Shown: piece after piece, positions 34,956 to 49,237 of the stretch
Layout: each line of letters opens with the position of its first letter
How positions within the stretch are numbered: the stretch's first letter is position 1
Source of the DNA: Neospora caninum Liverpool
Taxonomy: Eukaryota; Apicomplexa; Conoidasida; Eucoccidiorida; Sarcocystidae
NCBI RefSeq assembly: GCF_000208865.1
Contig: NC_018396.1
Span: 5,016,514 to 5,080,513 of the forward strand
Direction of reading: 5' to 3'
Length of the DNA: 64,000 bases
The notes under the pieces: model-generated
What the model saw: the letters and a program-made list of their open reading frames with translations, nothing else
Told to the model about the DNA's origin: nothing
Databases searched by the model: none
Program-made: the position numbers and the translations under genes

Positions 34956-36370
34956 GGTGCCACCTGTCGCGACGCCGAGATTGCACACGGCGTCCACGGG
35001 ATCAAGGAAGCACACGCAGGCAAATTTAGAGTGTGGCGAATAAGCCAACAAACTACAGGTTTCGTTCACGCGGAAACGATGTCGAAACGGGAAAAGCTGG
35101 ACGTGGTCGAATCGTGCGAAGCTCAGCGTGTCGACAGCAGCGATGCGCTGGCAGTGAGCTGTACCAGGGAAATACCTGCGGACAGGACGAGGAGGATACG
35201 CTATGCTGTCGATCGTTTCCACAAGAAAAAAGAAAAAAATTGGCGAGACGTGGAGTCCGCTATATGGTTCGTGCTTTGAGAGCGAAAAACGTATTACCCT
35301 TGCTGCGAGCGACGCTCGACATTGCGTGGAACGGGGTCGGGGTGCAAAGCTGCGCGGAGTGCTCCGGAGGTCTCGCGTACCAGACCCATAAACTTTCGCA
35401 ATCGGGTTCGCTCAACGACACATGTGTTTTCATACACGTGAAGCAGGGAGGATGGGAAAGTCACCACGATCCCTAGGAACACAAAGCTTTGCAGCTTCGT
35501 GAAAAAAGGGGTACAGAAGGGCGAATCAAGAAGCAGACTCGTCCAACCCGCCACGGCCAGCCAGTGGCGAGGGAGGGCGCTGTGGGCTGAAAAGCGCCTC
35601 TTACCACGACAGAGCGTCGCCTGGAGACAGAGGAGAAACTACTTTTGACCGAAAAGTGTGTGTTCTTCCAACCGTTCGTGTACTAACGGTCGCATGGGAC
35701 AGTTTCCTTCTTCTGCAGAGCTGTATTGAGATATCAAGGCGAACTTGCATGCTGCAACCCAATTGAAGTCTTAAGTGACCGCTGTCGAAGGACGGCGTCT
35801 ACATCGTCCAAGGCGCTTGTACCTACTCGCGCTACAGTTTACGTAATTCGCTTGGAAAGCACGCCTCAGGCCCCTCTAATTAGGCTGCAGCTAAAAAAGC
35901 GAACAGAGTGTGTCTGAGCTCAAAGGAGGACGGGTCACGGGGCGCTCGGAAACTGGGTGCTGCGAATATGCTCGAGTGTGAACCCGAGGCCGGCCACGAC
36001 TACAAGCAAGACATCCGCCAAAGAGGGGACTTGGGAACATGACTTGCGATTGCTTGCTGAAAAACTTTGTCCACCAAAGTTGTGCGGTGGCACAGAGAGA
36101 GGACACCGTACTGTCACAGATAGAGAGGTTGGGAGAGATGCAGGGGGACCGTCGATGCATTTCCGGGTGCGTCTCTGTTTCACGCCTCCTCGACGCTGCC
36201 ATTTGGAATCCTCGGCGCCACTGCTGGCCAGTCTCTCTTCAAACATACGCCCATTTTCCTCTGTTTTCTTTCGCCCGGTGCTCGGTTATGTCGTCATTTT
36301 TCCGTTGCGGCCCGGCGCCTCCATCTGCCCACGGAAGGCCTGACTTTTAGCTGGCTTCACTTCCCTCTAG
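34956..36370. other. Divergent intergenic region
   Basis: About 1.4 kb between the 136-residue minus-strand gene and the partial plus-strand TM-protein model. It probably holds both promoters and the missing first exon(s) of the plus-strand gene. Plus-strand frames at 35957-36350 are open but I could not link any ATG to the next exon with a consistent phase. Confidence 0.4.
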
Positions 36371-37362
36371 ATCATGTACTGACTCTCCCACTAGCTGTCA
36401 AGTGAGCAGCTGAATCGAGTTGTTTTGGGGATATCCGTTGCAGAGATCGTGGTGCTGCATTCACTGATCGAGACTCCCTGTCTGGCATCGTCGCGTTTTT
36501 CGTTCTTGTGCTAATACAGTGGGTTACGTGAATACGCACCTTTACGAAATGGAGGTGTGAAATCTACCGATTAGTTGTTGCCAACACGTATCAATTGAGA
36601 GAAGTTTCGAAGCTCGCGGCCACCATGAGAGGCCGAGAACGTTACCCTGCGAGGTTAAGGCGTGTTTCCTTAGCCTGTTCGTCTTATTCTTCTCTCGTTT
36701 CATTGAGCAAATAAACACATCATATCGTGTGCTGTTCATCCGCGTAAGGAAACGGAGTCAAACTACGAAACGGCTGTCCACAACTGTGTTAATAGATAGC
36801 CACGCGGCGGCGGGCGTTTGCATTGTAATGAATGCGACCCGTTGAGGAGCTAACGCTTGCACACCTGATTTTTCCTTGCCTTAGTATCATGCTGTGAAGT
36901 ACGATGACTATGCCATGATACCACAGTTGGGAATTGTACAGATTACTCGAGAAAACTATTTGGCAATTTATCAGAGAGGCAAATTTTTGTACTCTTGCGA
37001 CCCCTGGTTCTCTGCCAGTGCCTTGTGCGCCGCACACTGGCTGAGGAATTTCAGACAGGTGTGGCTACGGTTTCCGCGTACCCTCGTCCTTTTGCATAGC
37101 TCAAAATACCTGTACAAAGCGCCCTCGCAATTTCACGCTAGTGTCTTACTTTGCGGGGGGAGGGAACTGTACAGGAAAACTGAAGAGAAAGTTGAGCCTT
37201 GCCGGCTTCCTGCGGCATGCAGCGTTCTCACGGCCGTTTGTAGTGCTGCTGATCGCGGCGGCAACCGCGCGTGCGCTGGCTGTTCTTCGAAGGCACGAGG
37301 AAAACAGGGAGACGCTCGATCTCAACAAAAATCGCGGTAGACATCTTCAGTTGGTAGGCTAG
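36371..37362 (+). CDS. Incomplete model of a small protein with two membrane segments (5' end not found)
   Basis: Likely exons are 36371-36401, 36444-36522, 36885-37077 and 37175-37362 (stop TAG). Joined, they read AAFTDRDSLSGIVAFFVLVL, a first membrane span, then a loop beginning YHAVKYDDYAMIPQLGIVQI and containing CDPWFSASALCAAHW, then KLKRKLSLAGFLRHAAF leading into a second span (PFVVLLIAAATARALAVL) and a charged tail. The third exon has the best acceptor (TTTTTCCTTGCCTTAG). Weak points: the intron 36402-36443 would be only 42 nt; the third donor is GTACCC (the alternative GTGTGG at 37059 breaks the phase); and no start codon was found. I recognise no family. The coding character of the last two exons is convincing, the model as a whole is not. 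Confidence 0.4.
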
Positions 37363-38655
37363 TGTGTAACGGAGCACCCCCGGAGTTAGTCTTCGCTGGT
37401 GTTGTGTCTTCACTAACACCGAGCGAAACTACCGACTCAGCGGCCTGTCTCTTCGGGTTCGTGAGAAAAAACTGACGATTATCCTTCTACGTGAGTCTTT
37501 TCTCTTACTCTGCAAGGGTGTGCGGAGCGCTTTTGTTGTTCTCGGATATCGTCGCTTTTTTTATCGCATGCACTACTACTGAAGAATGAATTTCGTGTCG
37601 TGTCTGAGCAACATTTGTTTCAGAGAAGCTCAAGACCATCTTTCTGTCTTCTCATTTTTGTCGTGGAGGAATTTTATGCAGCGGCCCAGCCCTATTTTGC
37701 GAACTGGCGTCCCTCTTCCTGTTCGGCTGTCCGTACTCCGTCACGCTGACCTTCTGGAACTAAAGTGTTGCTTCGTATTTCCGCGCCAGAGACTTCCTTC
37801 ACTTTTAGCATCTGTAATGAGACGTGTATGGTTCTTCCCATGACACTGTCGTTTCATCTCGTGACAAACTTCGTGTGTATGGCGACGACCAGGCACCACG
37901 GCCCTTATCACGGGCATTTCCGTGAAAGATAACCATCTCCAAAACGCTAATTTATGCCCCCGTTTCCTGTATCCGCCTTCTTCGCGCTGCATGGGTTAGC
38001 AACGGCTCGAAATGCGCCGAACTCTGGTCGTATGTGACTCCGGACAATTACCAATCAACTGGGAGAAGCTTGGCGCTTCTGTCTGATTCCCCGATTTGCC
38101 CAAATTACTATCACCCCCTTTTGAGGGATCCACCACTAGACATCAGCAACGTACCGTTTACTCCTCTCCGCGAATCAGGTGTGCAGACCAGAATGCCTCA
38201 TCGCTGCGCCGTCTCCAGGTCAGGAAGTCCCGTTTCGTATTCGCATTTCCCCCGTTTCCGTGGCATCAACCTTGCTCGAACTCGCTTGCTTTTTTCTTCC
38301 AACCTTCCAGAAACCGTATTTTTACGACTGAAGGGGGCCAAAGAGCCGCCATATCCAGGGCATTTGCCCATCGCTGCTTCCACTGGCGGCTCGGGGTGGA
38401 CGCGGTGTCTGTACACTACGGTACCACATCTCCCCATCCCGAGTGTTGCCCGATAACGAGACGAGGTCTCGCTTTTCTACGTTCCTTCACCGTTTTCTTG
38501 GAAGGATCTCTTGGTCGGAATCTAACGGAGATATACTCCTTGGTCGGCCCTCGTCGTCTTCTCCCGGGTTGCCGTATCACTGCGGCAGACAAGCTGGTGT
38601 GGTGTTCCTTTCCGGCCTCTTCGTTTCTTGAGTCAAAGGCCTTGCCAAAGTGAAA
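37363..38655. other. Intergenic upstream of the RING-H2 gene
   Basis: About 1.3 kb between two plus-strand genes. Pyrimidine-rich tracts are frequent just before the RING gene start. Frames such as 38034-38456 begin with non-ATG codons and have no support. Confidence 0.5.
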
Positions 38656-41600
38656 ATGGCAGGCCTTGCGCTTTTCCGGTCCACAGCAGATACCCTGCGA
38701 CGAGCGGCGCGATCCACTGCCGACGTAAGTGTGGGAAACACACTCGTGGTTAGCACCTGGTACACCGCCTGAAATGAACCGGACGGAGCAAGAAAGAAGA
38801 CCAACGACCGCATTGCCTGCTTGGGTGTGTTGTTGTCTTCTCAGTCAGTGAACAACATCCTGTTAGGAACAGAGGAAGATGCGGTAGTGAACAGAGACCC
38901 CATCATGGAGGTTGTCGCGCAAAACCCTCAGGAAGCCATTCGATTCATTAAGTAAGGCAGTCCCCTTGCATTTGGCTGAAAACGTTCCGGCAAACACTGC
39001 TTTGCAGTGTTTTTTTTGCTCGACGGCCCGCTTTCTGCTTCTGGTTTCGAAGTTGTGAGAGCGGGGGCGAGTGATACCGGCGACAGCTGCGTGCTCGTTT
39101 TGCCCCGTTTTCATACTGGAAGTTTTAAAATTACACCGCACACACACACATACACACACGGAGTCGGGTCTTTTCGACAAACTGTCAACCCTGTGTCGAC
39201 GGGATCTCTTCCCGGCGTGTTTCCGGCCTCGTACGCTTACGTCTCGTTGTGTTTCTCTCCCTGTGATACCTGGTTCTTGACGTGATCGTGCTTCCTACTC
39301 TCGAACATCCTCCGTTCCGCCGTTTCGCGTGTGGAGCGGCGCCACGAGCAGACAACCCTCTCCGAGGAAGTTCGATTTGTCACCCCTGCAGATTGACCGC
39401 TGCCTTCGCTCCTTTCCCTTTCGCTTCCTTTCATGGGGAATCACTCTGTACTGCGCTCGCCGGCGGTCTACGCCTGCTTTTTCCGTGAAAGGAAACACAT
39501 ATGTCGCAATTTCCGAGAAGCGGCCGCTCGACGGCCTTCCCAGCTCGTGTACAGGCCGTTGGAGGCAATGCGTTTTTTGCGCTGCCCAAAGATGCGTGGT
39601 TTCTGGTTTCCACTCTTCCCCTGCAGACTGGTCATGCTCTTCGGGGCGACAACGGGCGTCCTGGTTTCCGTCCCGTGCGTCGTTTACCTTATTCTGTACT
39701 GGGATGAGTGCAGATGCAACAAGCCTCTACAGTGGTAAGCTTTCTCAGACTGTACATACACTTCCCATTTTTTATCCGCCGATGGGTGCCGGAAGAGAGC
39801 GCCGTTTCGCTCTTCGTTCCTTTCGACTCAGCTCGTTTGTGTCGAAGACAGACGAGACCATAGAGTCGTCTGCAGGGGAGGCCGAGACAGGCGATATACA
39901 CCGAGAGTCCGCTGAATGGCGGACTCCCCTTTTTTCCCCTGCGAGAGGTTATCGGCAAACACCGACCCGCTTGTAGGCCTTGCTGTCGGGTCCAGTTTCG
40001 CGTCCGAGATGCTTTGTGGGGTCAAACACAGCCGATGCGCGGCCAGGCCCAGTTCTGTGTCTCTGTTTCGCTTGGCTGCTGTGTGTGCGTGTTTTTGTCG
40101 AGAGCACCAAGTTCGCCGAAAAAGTATGCGCATAGCACGACTGGTTTGGCTCAGTCGTGTCCAAACAGTCCAAGCTTGTGTCGTCGCTCGCCTCTTTCGC
40201 GCCGCCCGCAGTCTCGAGACTTCACACCTTGCGCAGCGGTGGTGTTGTCTGGTGTGCTCCCTGCTTTTGCGGTTCTCACCCTTGGTGCGTTTTTCGTCTG
40301 CTGTTGTTTCAGGTGGGTGCTCGTCTTCAGCGCCCTTCAAGTGTCTCAAGTCCCCGTCCGGTACCTTTTCTTTTTCCATCTGCATGCCACCCGAGATAAC
40401 CGTGCGTCCATCATCAACACGTAAGGACAGCGCTCGTCTCTTTGCTGACATCTCGTCCCGCTCAGAGGGAAACGATCCGGCCTCTTCATCTGCTTCGGCG
40501 TTTTCTCCTTTCTCTCGTTCCTCTTCTTCCTCGATGGGCCCTCTCTGCTGCATCGTGAACCTCGTTTCTTTCCTTTCTCGCCGCGCTTGCTCCTCCCAAA
40601 CCCCCCTCTGGTGGGTCGCTCGAGTCTCTTTTAACGAGAGCCGCGTCCTTGCCTTTGTGCTTTCTTCTGTCCCTTTTCTGTCACGCCTCTTGCTTTTCGA
40701 CGATCGAGAACGATTTCCCCACGGCTGTCTTCCACATGCCCACGGTGTTTTCCCCGCCTAATCTCTGCGTTTGCCTGTTTGCAGTACACGAACGCTAACA
40801 GGCGGGCGAGGATGGAAGTGTAGTAAATTCGTGTCTATTCTCAGCTACGGTTGGTTCATTCTCGGCGTAGTTTGGGTCTTCAACGCCCATGAGTGTTCCG
40901 AGGCGCCGGGTCTCTGGAAACTCACTGTCTCTGCCGTAAGCTGCACAGCGGAACCGAAGAGAACGTAGACAAGGCAAGCAGGCAGACACGGCTGTAGCTG
41001 CACTTGGTCGGTGCTTGTTCGCTTCTCCTTGGTAAAAATCCAGGAGGCGCCGTCCATTGAAAGCATGCGGAACTCGCTCCGAACGAAGATCTAGGCGCAG
41101 AGTCATGTTGTTGCTGTCTTCAGATTGTGGTCTCCGTGCTTCGCCTCGTCACCACCTTCGTTTGCTTCTGGATTTCGTTTCCGCCCAACGCGGGAGGCCT
41201 GCAAACTTCCGATCGTTTCGTGGGCGCCGCGACACCGGAGCAAATCGCAAAGCTGCCGCTCCTGAGTTACGCTCAAAAGAAGGCGCAGTTGTGTTCCCGG
41301 GTGGCCGACAAGGCAGTCGCCTCGAGTGTGAGAGAGGAGAGAGGCGAGAGCACGTGGGAAGAAGACTGTCGCAAAGACGCAGGGCAGACCGAGAAACTGG
41401 CGGGCTTCATCGGAACGGAACAAGAAGCCGGACGTCGAGACGAACAACGGAGCGTCAGGCTCCGAGGAAGGTGAGAAGTGAACGAATGGAGGTGAAGGGT
41501 GGAAGAAGCAAAGCGAAGAGAGAGGAGCGAGATGCATGCGCACTGCTTCCCTGCCTAAGATTTGTGACGCTCGCAAAGGGAGAGACGATTCTGACTCTCG

Positions 41601-42792
41601 ATGCGTGCTGCGGGGATGTGTCACGGGAATTGCACAGGCTGGTGGGTGCGCATCTGTTCTTATCTGTAGACGGCACACGGCGAACAACCATGGAGGGATG
41701 GGTGCGCCTTTTGGCAGACGTGTTGCACGGTTCCTCTTGGGAGAGAGAAATGAGAGCGAAGACGCTTCTGTCCATTTTCAGGATTTCCCCGGGTGTCAGC
41801 CAAAGACCCCCCACAGCCCTGCGACTGTTTCCTGTGGCTGCGTCCTCCGGTTTGTTTCCTTTCGCCCATTGAGCGTCAATACGGAAGACGTGAAGCGCGC
41901 GACAGGAGGTAGATCGGCGCTTGCGTTACTTGCGGTGCGCGTGGTTTTTCAGCGTGTCTGTAAAGCTTGTCAAACGCACATATTTGTGTGTGCGTCTGCC
42001 TGAGGCTGGGGAGTCCTGGTTAGGTGCCTTCGATAGAAGCGACGAAGAGATGGGGGCTACGCTGGTGCGCGTGTTCCATCCCGCACCGGTGGAGCGGCGT
42101 GCATGTTTTCTCTTTGTAGGCCCGCAGGCGCACCTGGAGTCGACGAAAATCAGGCGTTCTCCTCCTCGATTTCTTCCCTCCATTCAAGTTCTCAGCACCG
42201 GCTCGCCGCTTCTTCACCGTCGCAGAAGCCCCGTCACCCCGAGTCTGTGCTCGACTCTTCTTTGGGCGATTCGCGCTCACTGCCTCTCGCCTCGGCTGTC
42301 GACTCCCCTGGCGCAAGGGACGCGTCTTGCGTCCCCCCTTCTTCACCTCTCGAAGAGCGCGGCCGGGTCGGTGCTCAGCACATGCCAGCAAACACGGAGG
42401 CCATGGGGCAAAGCAAAAACGCGATTCCACGAGGCGCCGCCCGTTTTCGCGGGCCTGCGGCGGACCACTCTTGTTCTTTGGAGACGCCCGAAGAGCTGGG
42501 ATCGGTGCATGCGGCGGTCGGAGCAGCGCATGCTTCCAGTTCAGATGCGTCGACCCGCAAGGGGGCGCATTTCTCCTCTGTGCAGGAGAACTGCTGCATT
42601 TGCTTGGGTGAATTTGCCGACGAAGAAGTCATCCGGGAGCTCCGCTGCTCGCATTTCTTCCATCAGGGGTGCATTGACAAATGGCTGCTGAAAAACAAGC
42701 AATGTCCTCTCTGCTTACGAAGTATCGACGAGGCGTTTGATCCCGGTACGCGGGTGTTTGCGTGTCCCATCCGATTTTCCGTAGAATGCTGA
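38656..42792 (+). CDS. Four-TM RING-H2 E3 ubiquitin ligase
   Basis: Seven exons, 38656-38724, 38845-38951, 39627-39734, 40313-40420, 40785-40935, 41124-41470 and 42120-42792, join in phase to give 520 residues. Membrane spans are near residues 60-84 (LVMLFGATTGVLVSVPCVVY), 96-118, 146-163 (FVSILSYGWFILGVVWVF) and 182-200 (IVVSVLRLVTTFVCFWISF). The conserved block GAATPEQIAKLPLLSY foll­ows. A Ser-rich linker leads to a RING-H2 at ~456-495 with ligands C-x2-C, C-x-H-x2-H, C, and CPLC. The arrangement matches the plant and protist family of multi-TM RING ligases with a C-terminal cytosolic RING that recruits E2 enzymes at endomembranes. The substrate is unknown. A GTACGC at 42748, six residues after CPLC, could be a donor to a CAG at about 43140, giving an alternative short C-terminus. 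Confidence 0.85.
39139..39159. repeat. CA microsatellite in RING-gene intron 2
   Basis: A (CA)n run of about 21 nt with one T interruption, within the intron 38952-39626. Confidence 0.85.
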
Positions 42793-45223
42793 CTCCTACA
42801 CGCGCGCACACGTGCTCGTGATCTGTGCGATGTCGCAACCCTATCGCAACTGTCCATCTGTGGAGAGATCGACAGGATCCCATCTGCCCGCGTATCGTCG
42901 GAGTCGTTTATCCTTGGTTCGCGCGCTCTCCATCCCTCAGTATCAAGGTCGCGATTGCGTCGACTTCTTCCCGTCACTCTGCTGTATGGACACGGTAGAT
43001 TTCTACCTGTCTGGCGTGGCAACTGCATTCAGAAACCTCTGGTAGTTCGCCCTCTCCCACAGTCTGTGGTCTACAGCTTCGTCCGGGACGCCAAGTTGGT
43101 GGGTCGTCTTCTTTTCTTGTGTGGGTGTCTGTCTCAGGCACGGTGGCGACCGAAAACACGAGCACGTGATGGACGGCTTTGGGAGAAACGAAGAGAGGCT
43201 CATGGTGGTGCACTGTTTTTCGTTTCCCCGGAAGTCACCTTTTCGGACTGTCCCGTCGTGCACGTACTGTTTCTGTAGTCTGTTTCCTTTTCTTGCATGT
43301 GGCATGGCGTCTCACGCCGTTCTCTGGTGGCTGCAGCTTCAGTGTTGACAGAAAGTCAGAGGGCCCCCCGTCTGGAGCGCCACGGTGACAGAAGCGCCTC
43401 GCAACAAATGAAGTTTTCACAGGTTTCAATACACGTTCCTTTTGCTTGCTCGGGTGGAAACAAGAGTAATCGCCGTCATGATGGAGCGCCCGCGCGGCCC
43501 AGGTGACGATTGGCGGGCTCGTGCACCGGCAGGGGCGTGGACTGGAGACACGCAAAGCGGCAGACGTGCCCCAGTGGGGGAGCAATAATTAAAAGGAGGG
43601 AACAGGTGCGTCGGCACTTTCAGACTGCGAAGGACGTAGATTATAGACGGCGAACGTAGAGCTGAGTGTACGCATATACTTCCAAAAAGATTTCCAAAGC
43701 GGAGAAACCTGTCATATACGAGCCGTAGATGCAACTCAGGGTATGGGATTCCTAAGTTTCTACAGACTACCTTTTTCTGGGGAGTATATACTACGAGTTG
43801 GACTCGTGGTTTTGATCTTGAATGTCTTTGTTTACCGGTTTTTTAGATGCAACTTAGGGGTGACAGGCACACAACGACCAAGGGCTCCTGGCATCTCGCA
43901 CCAAGTCAGATGCGCCGCAACTCACCTCAGCCAGGAGGGGGGAGACGCCTGTATGGTTCCGTAGCTCGTCAGCGCAGCCCGCTATGTATCTATCGAGCCG
44001 TGAGTCGGTAGCCTTCTACACGTTCTCAGTGGCGACGAGGACGGAAAGAAACTAGCTGAGAGTGTAGCACGGGTTCCTTAATACAAACGATGCCGCCTTT
44101 CCGATACACAGAGGCCTCGTTCGAAGTGGGCAGAAGACACCCGTGACCAAACACACTTTTCACGCATGCCCGGGACTCGACTCCTCCATGGCACAACAGA
44201 ACTCTCACTGCCGCTGGGCGCAGACGGACGCTCCCCGCGCGACGCGAAGCGTGATGTCAGGTTTTACTCACGCGTGGTGTGCCAGAGCAAGAACGCCAGT
44301 GGGCTGTGTGCAGAGCCGCTACTTCACGCTTCGCCGCTACACTGGAAGCGAAGTACGGTCTGTCCAAAGCTGCACTCCGCATTCACGAACTTCTACGGCG
44401 AGCCCGCGTCTTTTTGGTAAGGCGCCAGCGCGACGATGCGGGAAAACGCCTGTCTCTCTACGATGGTTTCGTTGCTGGACGATACGGGAAAACACCTGTC
44501 TCTCTACGGCGGTTTCGTTGCTAGACGGCTCACCGCACCCAGCCTTCCCCAGTTTCCTCGGCAGGAAGGGCTAGATGCGCTGGAGTCGGAGCGCGTCTCT
44601 CATCCCGCTGAGCACAGGCTCGGGAAGGTTAGGTCAGTGTTTAGGCAGAATAAGGAAAAAACGAATCCTAAGTGTCGGAAGCAAAAATTGCCAAAAAAAG
44701 GGAGCGCCTACGCAGGGGCGCCGGTTTTCCCTTGACCCGCGAGATGCGTCGTGGAGCGGGTCTCCGTCTCTACCTCACGAAACGATTGACGCACACACAC
44801 ACATGTACACGCTCGCCGGGTACACGTCTAGATGTCACGGACTTCGACAAGCTGAGCATCCTGAACTTGCAGCGCTGTCAGAGCGCTTCTTCCCCCTCTT
44901 TTTGGACGGCACGGTGGTGACCCGCGGAGAAATGAAGCACCCCGCCGACGGGCAAGAAGCCAAAGTTTTCCGCGCGAACCCTTGAAACTACACAAAAACG
45001 CTCAACGTTCAGGATGGCCCACTCTGTTTTGGTCGAGTCACTTCCCAGGCACTTGTGTCTCGGCCGCCCCGCGACGCACATTCTTCACCGGGGCCCTCGA
45101 AGAGACGCGTTTTGTCGCATACTCCGCTCTCAGCCCAGCCTCGACGGCGAAGCGCAGAGCGAGAAACTTTTGACTGCAAAGGCTGTGCCGCGCCATATTG
45201 CGGGGATTCCAGAGTGTCTAGAC
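42793..45223. other. Convergent intergenic region between the RING gene and the helicase gene
   Basis: About 2.4 kb that should hold two 3' UTRs. It contains a 46-bp tandem duplication at 44432-44523. No open frame here has a convincing start, splice context or protein character. Confidence 0.5.
44432..44523. repeat. 46-bp tandem duplication (two copies)
   Basis: Copies at 44432-44477 and 44478-44523 begin GACGATGCGGGAAAACGCCT and GACGATACGGGAAAACACCT and stay alike through GGTTTCGTTGCT. I count about five differences. A third copy starts with GACGG and is lost. Confidence 0.85.

Positions 45224-49237
<4,014 letters not shown>

Noticed and set aside
39828..40761. Frames of 241 (-) and 281 (+) codons across the RING-gene region
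   Set aside because: They cover introns 3 and 4 of the RING gene and do not keep phase with the TM exons.
41057..41872. Plus-strand frame of 271 codons overlapping RING exon 6
   Set aside because: It is in another frame from the exon that encodes the fourth TM span and the conserved GAATPEQIAKLP block, and runs into the intron.
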